A stretch of DNA of 64,000 bases from Trichocoleus sp. (GTDB taxonomy: Bacteria > Cyanobacteriota > Cyanobacteriia > Elainellales > Elainellaceae), in the NCBI GenBank assembly GCA_036702865.1, contig DATNQD010000087.1:186001-250000 (forward strand), given 5' to 3'. This document shows, in pieces, positions 18,367 to 26,438 of the stretch; the stretch's first letter is position 1, and each line of letters opens with the position of its first letter. The position numbers were made by a program, and so were the translations under genes. The notes beneath the pieces are model-generated. The model saw nothing but the letters and a program-made list of their open reading frames with translations, made no database searches and was not told the DNA's origin.

Positions 18367-18828
18367 TTAGCTCTCGCTGCGAGTCCCCTCTGGTCCATCG
18401 CTCAGTTCCAGCAGATCTGGAGTCGCAATAAAGCCAAAGTAAGCTGCGATCGAAGCAGTAATGGCATGCAGCCAAACATCGTGACCAAAAATTGGAATAA
18501 AGCCCAATGTTGACTGAGTTGGGAGGAAAAGCCCCATCAGGGTTAATGAACCATAGAACAGCGCTAAAACTCCACTGTAAAGTCGAGCACTGCTAAGCGT
18601 GGTTGATGCAGCAATTCCCAGAACTCCAACGAGGAGATGAACTAAGTTATGCAGAACGTTAATCGGGAATAATCCCAACAAATCACCATATCCAAAGGTA
18701 AATGTTAAAAAGGCATCCTCAGGCGCAACTGCGGGTGCTTTAACAAAGGCTGGGATGTAGCCCATGATGCCAATGAGGAGAAAAAGAATACCGATAATCA
18801 AAGCAAAATATTGTCCTGGCTTCATCAT
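18367..18828 (-). CDS. DUF4383 domain membrane protein
   Basis: This encodes 153 aa. The second of two adjacent upstream ATGs (18828) is preferred because it gives MMKPGQYFALIIGILFLLIG, the usual start. Four hydrophobic helices are visible at about 7-25, 50-75, 80-100 and 110-130. Key family pieces are NVLHNLVHLLVGVLGIAAS and LFLPTQ...HDVWLHAITASIAAYFGF. Function is unknown; homologues are found in cyanobacteria, actinobacteria and others. It lies alone between two direct repeats related to tRNA-Leu (18202-18222 and 19181-19201). Confidence 0.8.
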   Translation of the reverse strand: MMKPGQYFALIIGILFLLIGIMGYIPAFVKAPAVAPEDAFLTFTFGYGDLLGLFPINVLHNLVHLLVGVLGIAASTTLSSARLYSGVLALFYGSLTLMGLFLPTQSTLGFIPIFGHDVWLHAITASIAAYFGFIATPDLLELSDGPEGTRSES

Positions 18829-19180
18829 TAAACCCCCGATTATTTTGAGATAACAAAAATCTTGCAAAGCTCCGTTTTTGATCTGTTGATGTCTCATCCA
18901 ACAGAAAAGTGAGCAATTCAACTTGAATCTACAACTCAAGCTTTTTTCAAGGTTCTTACTTTAGTTCCATTTCTGGAAAGGGGAGCTTGTATTTTGAAAT
19001 ACACCAGTTCGATGTCGAATCGGTTGAATTAATCTGCGATCGAGTTTTATGGTTTGTCGGTCGAGCTCTGATTTAGGCACGTCGTTACTGCAAACCCAAC
19101 TGATCGCCAGTGAAGCAGCCAGATCATCAGTCATTGCGACAACAGCCTTTGATAGGCTATGATAATAAAGCTGAAACCAA
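18829..19180. other. Intergenic region upstream of tRNA-Leu
   Basis: No gene is seen in these 352 bp. The region holds the divergent promoters of the DUF4383 gene (-) and tRNA-Leu (+). The AT-rich stretch GATAATAAAG (around 19160-19170) just before the tRNA could contain its -10 element. Confidence 0.5.
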
Positions 19181-19265
19181 GGGCGGATGGCGAAACTGGT
19201 AGACGCACCACACTCAAAATGTGGCGAGGTAACCCCTCATGGGAGTTCGATTCTCCCTCTGCCCA
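19181..19265 (+). tRNA. tRNA-Leu(CAA)
   Basis: This is a class II (long variable arm) tRNA. The acceptor stem GGGCGGA pairs with TCTGCCC (one G-T), with discriminator A at 19265. The D arm contains GGCGAAACTGGTAGACGC. The anticodon stem CCACA/TGTGG encloses the loop CTCAAAA, anticodon CAA at 19215-19217, reading UUG codons. A variable arm of CGAGGTAACCCCTCATG type and the T-loop GTTCGATTC follow. CCA is not encoded, as usual in cyanobacteria. Confidence 0.96.
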
Positions 19266-19398
19266 TTACTTCATTGAATTAACCTAACTGGGTGATGTAT
19301 TTCGCGCAAAAATTTCCTATCTTGTTTTATAGGTAAGCTCTGTAGATGAAATTAAGACGTTCTAGACAGCATCCCTGTCAGGATTGATTGGAGGCACA

Positions 19399-19650
19399 AT
19401 GGCTCGACAACTGAAGCGGTGGGAGTCTCCCCGCAAGGAAGGCAGAAACGATAAAGGAAAAGGCGGCAGCGCTAGACAAAGACAGTTCCGCAAGCAGACG
19501 CAAGTCCTCCGGCGGAAACTAAGAGAAGAGGGACGATCGACCAACGAAAAGAATCAACAGGGGGAAGGGAATCAAATCTCTTCCCTTTTTTGTTTGAACT
19601 GCTGCTCCAACCGCAAAAGTGCTTCCTTTCGATCGACTCCCCAACGATAG
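19399..19650 (+). CDS. Small Arg/Lys-rich open frame behind tRNA-Leu, uncertain
   Basis: This is an 83-codon frame starting at an ATG with TGGAGG 4 nt upstream. The protein begins MARQLKRWESPRKEGRNDKG and is strongly basic through residue 50 (RQRQFRKQTQVLRRKLREEG), resembling a nucleic-acid-binding tail. Against it being a gene: a strong intrinsic terminator lies at 19562-19591, before its stop codon, and its 3' part overlaps the end of the Ada gene on the other strand. It could be a shorter or frameshifted protein gene, or the transcript could be an RNA gene. I do not recognise a family. Confidence 0.3.
   Translation: MARQLKRWESPRKEGRNDKGKGGSARQRQFRKQTQVLRRKLREEGRSTNEKNQQGEGNQISSLFCLNCCSNRKSASFRSTPQR
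19562..19591 (+). terminator. Intrinsic terminator
   Basis: A 9-bp stem, GGGAAGGGA/TCTCTTCCC (one G-T), with loop ATCAAA (19571-19576), is followed by six T (19586-19591). It is oriented to stop transcripts from tRNA-Leu or the small frame at 19399 and lies across the 3' end of the opposing Ada gene. Confidence 0.75.
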
Positions 19651-20642
19651 CCACCAACACCACCAGCCTTAGGAACGACACGATGGCAGGGAACAACTAG
19701 CGCGATCGGGTTCGTGGCGCAAGCACGGGCAACAGCTCGGACGGCAGTGGGTTGAGCGATCGCTTCAGCAAGTTGGCTGTAGTGGACAGTTGTGCCAGCA
19801 GGAATGCGGCGGAGGGCATCCCAGACTTGAAGCTGAAAGGCGGTTGCCTGGACATCACAGGGTAGGTCAGGTAAGGAATTTGTGCCGCTGAGATATTCAA
19901 CGATCGCTTCTACCCAGTTTTGCAGTTCGGTGTCGGCGGGTTGGAGGGTTGCCTGAAAAAATTCTTGTTGAAGCTCGGATTGCAGCTTTACCGGATCGCC
20001 TAATCGGACTGAGCACAAGCCGCGATCGGTGGCAGCAACGAGGAGCGCACCAAGAGAAGTGTTGGTGATGGTATAGCGAATAATCATGCCTTGTCCCGAT
20101 CGTTGATAAGTAGCAGGGGTCATCCCTAACTGAGCGGCAGCTTTTTCATAGAGGCGACTAGCAGAACCATAACCCGCATCGTAGAGCGCTTGGGCGATCG
20201 GTTCACCTTGCTGTAAGGCTTGTTTGAAGCGATCGGTTCGTAGCGCCTCGGCATATTGAAACGGCGTGATGCCCATTTGTTGCTTGAATACTCGCTGCAA
20301 ATGACCCGGACTCATACTAACCTGTGACCCTAGTTCTGCCAGTGTCGGCATTGGGTTTGAGTGAGATTGCAAATAGCGGCAGACTGTCAGCATTTTTTCT
20401 TGAGTCGGATCGATCGCAGTTTTTGGATGGCAGCGTTTGCAGGGACGGAATCCGGCTGCTTCGGCTTCCAGGGGCGATCGAAAAAAGGAGACGTGATGGC
20501 GTTGGGGTCTGCGACTGGGGCAGGAGGGGCGACAGTAGATGTGAGTGGAATGAACGCCGTAAAAGATTTTGCCATCAAAGCGATCGTCTCGGTCAAGAAT
20601 GGCTTGCCAGAGGTTTTGTTCAGATGTTTGTAGCAGTGTCAT
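19572..20642 (-). CDS. ada: Bifunctional methylation regulator and DNA repair protein Ada
   Basis: This encodes 356 aa from ATG 20642; further in-frame starts lie at 20648 and 20660. Three parts are visible. The Ada zinc domain (about 10-80) has cysteines in YCRPSCPSR and FRPCKRCHP; one takes the methyl group from phosphotriesters. An AraC-type helix-turn-helix follows (LAELGSQVSMSPGHLQRVFK). The C-terminal O6-methylguanine methyltransferase has the acceptor Cys in NPIALVVPCHRVVP. It repairs alkylated DNA and, when methylated, activates alkylation-response genes. The neighbouring exporter gene is 50 bp away on the same strand but is transcribed first. Confidence 0.92.
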   Translation of the reverse strand: MTLLQTSEQNLWQAILDRDDRFDGKIFYGVHSTHIYCRPSCPSRRPQRHHVSFFRSPLEAEAAGFRPCKRCHPKTAIDPTQEKMLTVCRYLQSHSNPMPTLAELGSQVSMSPGHLQRVFKQQMGITPFQYAEALRTDRFKQALQQGEPIAQALYDAGYGSASRLYEKAAAQLGMTPATYQRSGQGMIIRYTITNTSLGALLVAATDRGLCSVRLGDPVKLQSELQQEFFQATLQPADTELQNWVEAIVEYLSGTNSLPDLPCDVQATAFQLQVWDALRRIPAGTTVHYSQLAEAIAQPTAVRAVARACATNPIALVVPCHRVVPKAGGVGGYRWGVDRKEALLRLEQQFKQKREEI

Positions 20643-20692
20643 TATCATAGAAATTGTCAAAGAAACAGACAGAATATCTGCGGTACAAAGAA

Positions 20693-21601
20693 TCAGGCTT
20701 TGCGGAAAAACCGTCCGTCGATCGCAGCTAGCCCAGCAAAAATTAGAGCCATACCAACGATCGAATTCAGAGCCAGCCGTTCACCTAAAATCAGGATTCC
20801 TAATAACAGGGCACTAATCGGAACCAGAAATGTGACAAGTGAAACGTAGGTTGCGCCGACTCTGCCCAGAATCGAGAAATAAAGGAAATAGGCAACTCCC
20901 GTACAGACTAAGCCCAGCACAATTAATGCGGCGACAGCCGATAAGCGAGGCTGAACTGTCCAGGGCTTTTCAACCCAAAAAGCGATCGGCAACAGCAGCA
21001 GTGAAGCAGTCGTGACCGTTCCCGCAGCCGTGACCAGTGAAGGAACCGTCTTAAATCTGCGTCCATAAACACTGGCGCAGCCATAAGAAAAAGACGCGGC
21101 TAAACTGGCGAACTGTCCCAGGTCATGCAGGCTCAACCCACGCAATACGCTAAAGCCAACCAGCACCACAACACCACAGATCCCTAAACCAATCCCAATC
21201 GATCGATTCAGCGTCAGCTTTTCGTCTTGCGTTAGAAAATTTGCCAGAATCACTGTGAAAATTGGCGTCGTGGCATTGACGATCGCGGCAAGGCTGCTGT
21301 CTATCTGCGTTTCTGCCCAGACAATCAAGCAAAAGGGAATCAAATTGTTGAGCAGCCCCATGACCGAAAACTCGCGCCACAGTTGAGCCGATCGCGGCAT
21401 CTTCTGTCCAGACAAATAAACCCAGATTGTCAAAAGAATTGCCGCAATTGTGACTCTGCCCCAAACGATCGTTAAGGGTTGAAAATCAGCGAGCGCAATT
21501 TTGATAAAGAAAAAAGAACCGCCCCAGATCACCGAGAGCAACAGGATTAAAACCCAGTCGATCGGCTGAATGGTGTGGTTCTGTGAGGCAGATAAACTCA
21601 T
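20693..21601 (-). CDS. EamA/DMT family transporter
   Basis: This encodes 302 aa from the ATG at 21601 (MSLSASQNH). Ten hydrophobic helices fall into two EamA repeats. The first repeat has SVIWGGSFFFIKIALADFQPL, and the second has the matching LVCTGVAYFLYFSILGRVGA and VPISALLLGILILGERL. Members export metabolites such as amino acids or drugs; the substrate is not known. It lies upstream of ada on the same strand (50-bp gap), so it may share a transcript with it. Confidence 0.88.
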   Translation of the reverse strand: MSLSASQNHTIQPIDWVLILLLSVIWGGSFFFIKIALADFQPLTIVWGRVTIAAILLTIWVYLSGQKMPRSAQLWREFSVMGLLNNLIPFCLIVWAETQIDSSLAAIVNATTPIFTVILANFLTQDEKLTLNRSIGIGLGICGVVVLVGFSVLRGLSLHDLGQFASLAASFSYGCASVYGRRFKTVPSLVTAAGTVTTASLLLLPIAFWVEKPWTVQPRLSAVAALIVLGLVCTGVAYFLYFSILGRVGATYVSLVTFLVPISALLLGILILGERLALNSIVGMALIFAGLAAIDGRFFRKA

Positions 21602-21736
21602 GATTTGATCAAAACAGGATGCTTCTAGCCTAAGCCTGTTGACCAATCAAGATCTATCCGTTTATTGCGATCAAATTATTGCGATCAAAGTGTGCAGAAA
21701 ATTTCTACGATCGATGTTTAAGGAATTTGAGAACTG

Positions 21737-22966
21737 TTAATGGGAGTGATGATGCCCATGATCATGATCGTGATGATCGTGTTTATGATCGGGGTGATTG
21801 TGCTCATGATCATGATGGTGTCCATGATCGTGATAATCATGCGTATGACTGTTGAACTCTCTCGCTTGCACCGCTGCCAGAGAAGGATTGACCGCTAAAG
21901 CCTGTTCTGAGAGCAGTTCATCAATATGCTCTTCTGCCCATTCTGCAGTCATTTTCAGAAACTCAGGATGGTCATTGACACAGGGCATTTGCAGATAGGT
22001 GATATCAGGACGCTTTTTCCGCAATCCCAGAATGATATGTTCTACATCGAGCAGGGTTTCATGGTTTTCGGTGGCAAAGCCGATCGGCATAAAGACCAGA
22101 GCCGTTGCACCCAGATCAATTAGATTTTTGGCAGCGAGTTCTGCATTGGGCTGCGTCCATTCAATCAGCGGTGTTTGGTGATTGAGCCAGCCAACCGAGA
22201 TCAGCGGATAACGGTAAATCAGTTCTTCGCGCACCATCTCATAAAGTGCCTGGCTTTCATCAATGCCAGAGGTAAAGCCTTTCGCTTTATGTGGACAACC
22301 ATGATTCATCAAGATAATGCCGATCTGCGAAGGCAGGTGTGCCTCAAGCAGGTGCCTGGTGGCTTGCTCCTCCACGATATCCGCCAGCAAATGAATATAT
22401 TTTGGCTGATTGTAGAAGGAGGGGATATAGCGCATCCCTTTGACCCAGTGCTCCTCGCCTTCTGCCATATTCGACAGGGCTTTGTTGACCTGTTCGACCG
22501 CAATGCCACTGGTAAAAATGGAATCCACGACCAGCAGCGGATAAATCAAAATCTTGTCAAATCCCTCAGATTTGATCTCGGCTAGAACCTGTTCAGGCAA
22601 GAAGGGCGCACAGAAGTTGAAGGCTTTGAACACCTTGACCTGCTCTCCCCACTTCTGCTGCAAATGCTTTTCAATGCCTGCCCGTTGCCGCTCAAAAATG
22701 GCGTTGTGGGGTGAGACAAAGTGATCGTGCTGGTGGCTCCACTCGTGCAAATCGAATACTGCCAGCAGTTTTGCCAGAGGTGGATAAATCCAGGTGGGAA
22801 CGGGAGCAAATTTGGCAGTCAGAAGATTTAGGGCTTGCTCGTTGTAGTTGGCAAAGTCTTCGTAGCTTTCAACCTCACCGTAGCCCATCAGCAGCACCGC
22901 GATGCGATCGGCACTGGCGGGAGCGTCCGCAGTTGATTGTTGAAGTTTCTCTGGGGTAGCAACCAC
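21737..22966 (-). CDS. Ferrochelatase-like protein with C-terminal His-rich tail
   Basis: This encodes 409 aa with a GTG start at 22966. It has the HemH fold: IAVLLMGYGEVESYEDFANY near the N-terminus, the catalytic-type His in ILMNHGCPHKAKG, then WTQP and MPIGFATENHETLLDVEHI, corresponding to the family's SEHIETLxE motif. Ferrochelatase inserts iron into protoporphyrin IX. Many cyanobacteria carry a typical HemH with a C-terminal CAB-like helix; that helix is missing here. Instead the last 36 residues contain 20 His, with Asp and Gly between. Such tails occur in nickel or cobalt chelatases and metallochaperones. The metal and the tetrapyrrole substrate are uncertain. Confidence 0.8.
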   Translation of the reverse strand: MVATPEKLQQSTADAPASADRIAVLLMGYGEVESYEDFANYNEQALNLLTAKFAPVPTWIYPPLAKLLAVFDLHEWSHQHDHFVSPHNAIFERQRAGIEKHLQQKWGEQVKVFKAFNFCAPFLPEQVLAEIKSEGFDKILIYPLLVVDSIFTSGIAVEQVNKALSNMAEGEEHWVKGMRYIPSFYNQPKYIHLLADIVEEQATRHLLEAHLPSQIGIILMNHGCPHKAKGFTSGIDESQALYEMVREELIYRYPLISVGWLNHQTPLIEWTQPNAELAAKNLIDLGATALVFMPIGFATENHETLLDVEHIILGLRKKRPDITYLQMPCVNDHPEFLKMTAEWAEEHIDELLSEQALAVNPSLAAVQAREFNSHTHDYHDHGHHHDHEHNHPDHKHDHHDHDHGHHHSH

Positions 22967-23324
22967 GCTTAAGACCTCTGTTTGATCGAGTATTGTGCAA
23001 GTGTTGTGTCACTTCGGAGCAACATAGAATTCAGGTACAGCATCAGAGCCGCTACAAGACGCCAACCTCAAAGGCTGTTCCTATCCTTCTAAGACTAGCA
23101 TCCCCCTCCAGGGGATAGAGCGGAAGAGTTTATGAATCTATCGGATGGTAGAAGTGATCGACCATGGAGTGGAGGGATATTTTTGCTGCCACCCACCGGG
23201 GTTGAGCCAGCCCGTGTAGTGCAGCTTCAGGTTGGCAAACCAGGAGCAATATCTGATTAAGCGGTCTGCTGCAACAGCTCGATAAAGACTAAATTAGCAA
23301 AGGTGGACTTTAAAGGGCTTTCCA
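22967..23324. other. Intergenic region between divergent genes
   Basis: No gene is supported in these 358 bp. A hairpin ATCCCC-CTCCA-GGGGAT lies at 23100-23116. A 29-codon frame (23132-23221, + strand) has no convincing ribosome-binding site and is not called. I checked the minus strand leader of the chelatase gene for a cobalamin riboswitch box and found none. Confidence 0.55.
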
Positions 23325-23750
23325 ATGGAAAGAGGGCTGTTGTGGTTACCCCTACTGGGGCTATTCATCTGGCTGGCTTGGGCAGGATGGAACGAGTATC
23401 AAAAAGTAGAGGCTTACCGGATCTGGGCAGAGGGGTTCGATCGCGCTAAATATGACATCTACTCGGTGTTGGGGCAGAAGGGCAGCGATATTACCTGGGG
23501 CAAGCCAACGCGGAAAGAACCGATCAATTTGCAAACTTTCTCGCTACAGGATGTGCAGGACTTGCAGTTGCTAGTTGACAACCAGGCGGTTGATCCAAAC
23601 CAGTTGCCCGATCGCGGCAAAAATATTGCTTTGCAGTTTCAACTGCCCGATCGCGCTATCCAGGTTCCCTTTACTGATTTATCCCTGGCAAGTCAGTGGT
23701 ATGACGCGCTTCAGCCCGATTGGTTGAAATATAAGCAGATTGGAAGTTAA
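23325..23750 (+). CDS. Single-pass membrane protein of unknown function
   Basis: This encodes 141 aa. One N-terminal helix (LLWLPLLGLFIWLAWAGW, about 5-22) anchors it, leaving about 115 residues outside. The soluble part contains YQKVEAYRIWAEGFDRAKYD, ITWGKPTRKEPINLQ and two short strand-like repeats ending in QPDWLKYKQIGS. I recall similar uncharacterised proteins in cyanobacteria. It lies 75 bp before the ClC gene on the same strand, so co-transcription is possible. Confidence 0.65.
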   Translation: MERGLLWLPLLGLFIWLAWAGWNEYQKVEAYRIWAEGFDRAKYDIYSVLGQKGSDITWGKPTRKEPINLQTFSLQDVQDLQLLVDNQAVDPNQLPDRGKNIALQFQLPDRAIQVPFTDLSLASQWYDALQPDWLKYKQIGS

Positions 23751-23825
23751 CAGGCACTCTGCAATCAGGCAAGATGAGCATAGATCAAGTTTTAGCGTCT
23801 TCCAGCTTCACGTTCTAAAAAACCC

Positions 23826-26435
23826 ATGTGGCACATCTCGATTCCCAAGCGGTTTCAGCATCTACTGGTTGGGTCAAAAAAGCTGGCGATCTTTGAAGCC
23901 TGTGTAATTGGGGTCGTATCAGGGTTAGCCGCAGTATTTTTGAAGCGGGGAATTGGCTGGCTCGGCAGTTGGCGAGTGCAAATGTCTTACGCGCTACCTG
24001 CCTGGTTTGCCTTACCTATGATTGGTTTGGTTGGTGGCTTGCTTTCTGGCTGGCTGATCTGCCGATTTGCACCAGAAGCCGCTGGTAGTGGCATTCCTCA
24101 AGTTAAAGCAGCACTGGCAGCTGTACCGATCGCCCTCAATTTACGCGTTGCCGCAGTCAAAATGGTGACGGTGATTTTGGCAGTTGGGTCAGGCTTAAAT
24201 TTGGGGCGGCAGGGTCCAACGGTGCAGATTGGAGCATCACTCGCAGCCCAACTGAGCCAATGGATTCCGACTTCTCCCGAACATCGACGGCAACTGATTG
24301 CAGCCGGAGCAGCCGCTGGATTAGCAGCAGGGTTTAACGCACCGATCGCTGGAGTTCTCTTCGTAGTGGAGGAGTTTTTGCAGGACTTCTCTGGGCTAAC
24401 GCTTGGAACTGCCATTCTGGCTTCCTTTATTGGGGCAGTTGTGTCTCGCTTGTTGGGTGGACGAGGACTGAGCTTAAATCTCAGCATTGCCGCTTCTCAA
24501 GTCAATTTTTCGGTACAAGATCTGCCATTTTTTTTGATTCTGGGATTGTTGGCAGGGCTATTAGGGGGCTTATTCAGCCAGGGAATTTTTGCAAGTCTGG
24601 CACTCCATCGGCGGGTTTTGCGGTTGAGCCTACCTTTGAAGATCGGTCTGGCGGGTCTCGTCTCTGGTGCAGTCGTGGTGATGTTGCCGCCTCAGTTTCG
24701 CGATAATACTGCCCTGCAAGAATTTCTCAGCACTGGGAATGCCGACTGGAAAATTACGCTGCTGGCATTTTGCCTCAAATTTTTGCTGACTTTATGGGCT
24801 TATGGTGCAGGTGCACCGGGTGGGCTTTTTGCTCCCGCTCTGCTGTTAGGAGCCTCTTTGGGGCATTTAGTTGGTGTTGGCGCACAATCGCTGGAAGCCT
24901 GGGTTGGATTTGGTGACATCAGTTCTCCTGCAACCTACGCGTTGGCAGGCATGGGAGCTTTTTTCAGTGCCGTGACGCGAGGACCGATTACAGCGATCGT
25001 TATTGTCTTTGAAATCACCACCGACTTTAACCTGGTTCTACCGCTGATGATCGGCTCTGTGGTGGCTTATATGATTACCGATCGGGTTGCCAGTGGTTCA
25101 ATTTACACCCGCCTGCTCGCCTGGAATGGCATCCATTTAGACCAATACAGCACAACGAACAACGGCTGGACGGCTTTTACTGCTGCTGATCTGATGCAGC
25201 GACGGGTCGAAACCCTTTCCAGCCATATGAGAGTGAGTGAGGTGGTGCAGGCATTTTCGCGATCGCACCATCGCGGCTTTCCAGTCGTGGATCAAGGTAA
25301 GTTAATCGGCATTGTGACGCAAAGCGATCTGTCTTCTCGTCCGGTGGCCTCAGAATCAGCCACGCTCGCTGAGATTATGACCCCACAGCCCGTAACCGTC
25401 AGCCCGCTCGATCCGCTAACCCATGTCCTATATCTGCTGAATCGGTTTAAGCTTAGCCGTCTTCCCGTGACAGAGGGACAAAAGCTCGTCGGCATTATCA
25501 CCCGTGCCGATATTATTCGCGCCGAGGCAGATCACATCAGCGGTGAAGGCAAGCCCTTTGGACCACAGCCCGAACCCTCCTACGTGGTCTACCAAACCCG
25601 ATCGCCCGCCATTGGAAAAGGGAGACTGCTTGTACCGCTGAGTAACCCGCAAACAGCACCGATTCTCCTGAAACTGGCAGCAGCCATTGCGATCGAGCGA
25701 GGCTATGAACTCGAATGTCTGCAGGTGGTCTTGATTCCGCGCGGCAATGCTCCCTCAGAAACCGCAGTCCGGACGACCAGCAGCCGCCGTTTACTCAAAC
25801 AAGCAGAACAACTGGGGCGCAGTTGGCAAATTCCGATTCATACCCAAATCCGGATTGCCCATGATCCAGCACATGCGATGCTGGAAGCGATCAAAGACCG
25901 CCATATTGATTTAATTTTGATGGGTTGGAAAGGCAACACCACAACCCCCGGACGAGTATTTGGCAATGTTGTGGATACTCTGATCCGGCAGGCAGCCTGT
26001 GAGGTGGTTCTTGTCAAACTGACCGACATTGTTAAGTTCGATCGCTGGCTTGTGCCGATCGCCGGAGGACCAAACGCCCAACAAGCCCTGCGCCTGCTGC
26101 CTGCCTTTACGTCACTCGGAAGCAAGCCAGAGGTGCGGATCTGCCAAGTTTTTGACAAAGACTCTACCGACCTTGACATGGCTCAGCTCAATCAAACGAT
26201 TCAAACCCTTGCCCCTAAACTGAGTTGTCCGATTGTTGCTCGTCCGATTTGTGCCCCTTCTGTTACCGATGCCATTACCGACCTTGCCCGGAGTGAGCGA
26301 TCTGACATTATTATGCTCGGAGCCAGCCGCGAAGGACTATTACAGCAGGTGATCAAGGGCAATATTCCAGAGTCGATCGCCCGAAATAGCAACCGCACTG
26401 TGATTTTAGTGAGAGGCGCAATTACGCGAGCGTAA
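23826..26435 (+). CDS. ClC-type chloride channel/transporter with CBS pair and two USP domains
   Basis: This encodes 869 aa. The ClC core (about 15-430) carries GSGIPQVK, GRQGPTVQIGASLAAQL and GAGAPGGLFAPALLLGASLG. The gating Glu of the consensus GREGP is Gln here, which in characterised transporters uncouples proton exchange. Two CBS domains follow (about 460-570; LMQRRVETLSSHMRVSEV and IMTPQPVTVSPLDPLTHV). Then come two universal-stress-like domains (about 590-730 and 740-869) with LILMGWKGN and IIMLGASREGL. The soluble domains probably sense nucleotides. It faces a lipoprotein gene 3 bp from its stop. Confidence 0.9.
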   Translation: MWHISIPKRFQHLLVGSKKLAIFEACVIGVVSGLAAVFLKRGIGWLGSWRVQMSYALPAWFALPMIGLVGGLLSGWLICRFAPEAAGSGIPQVKAALAAVPIALNLRVAAVKMVTVILAVGSGLNLGRQGPTVQIGASLAAQLSQWIPTSPEHRRQLIAAGAAAGLAAGFNAPIAGVLFVVEEFLQDFSGLTLGTAILASFIGAVVSRLLGGRGLSLNLSIAASQVNFSVQDLPFFLILGLLAGLLGGLFSQGIFASLALHRRVLRLSLPLKIGLAGLVSGAVVVMLPPQFRDNTALQEFLSTGNADWKITLLAFCLKFLLTLWAYGAGAPGGLFAPALLLGASLGHLVGVGAQSLEAWVGFGDISSPATYALAGMGAFFSAVTRGPITAIVIVFEITTDFNLVLPLMIGSVVAYMITDRVASGSIYTRLLAWNGIHLDQYSTTNNGWTAFTAADLMQRRVETLSSHMRVSEVVQAFSRSHHRGFPVVDQGKLIGIVTQSDLSSRPVASESATLAEIMTPQPVTVSPLDPLTHVLYLLNRFKLSRLPVTEGQKLVGIITRADIIRAEADHISGEGKPFGPQPEPSYVVYQTRSPAIGKGRLLVPLSNPQTAPILLKLAAAIAIERGYELECLQVVLIPRGNAPSETAVRTTSSRRLLKQAEQLGRSWQIPIHTQIRIAHDPAHAMLEAIKDRHIDLILMGWKGNTTTPGRVFGNVVDTLIRQAACEVVLVKLTDIVKFDRWLVPIAGGPNAQQALRLLPAFTSLGSKPEVRICQVFDKDSTDLDMAQLNQTIQTLAPKLSCPIVARPICAPSVTDAITDLARSERSDIIMLGASREGLLQQVIKGNIPESIARNSNRTVILVRGAITRA

Positions 26436-26438
26436 TGG

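Noticed and set aside
22967-23324. Possible cobalamin riboswitch before the chelatase gene
   Set aside because: No conserved riboswitch box was found on the minus strand; only an unrelated small hairpin is present.
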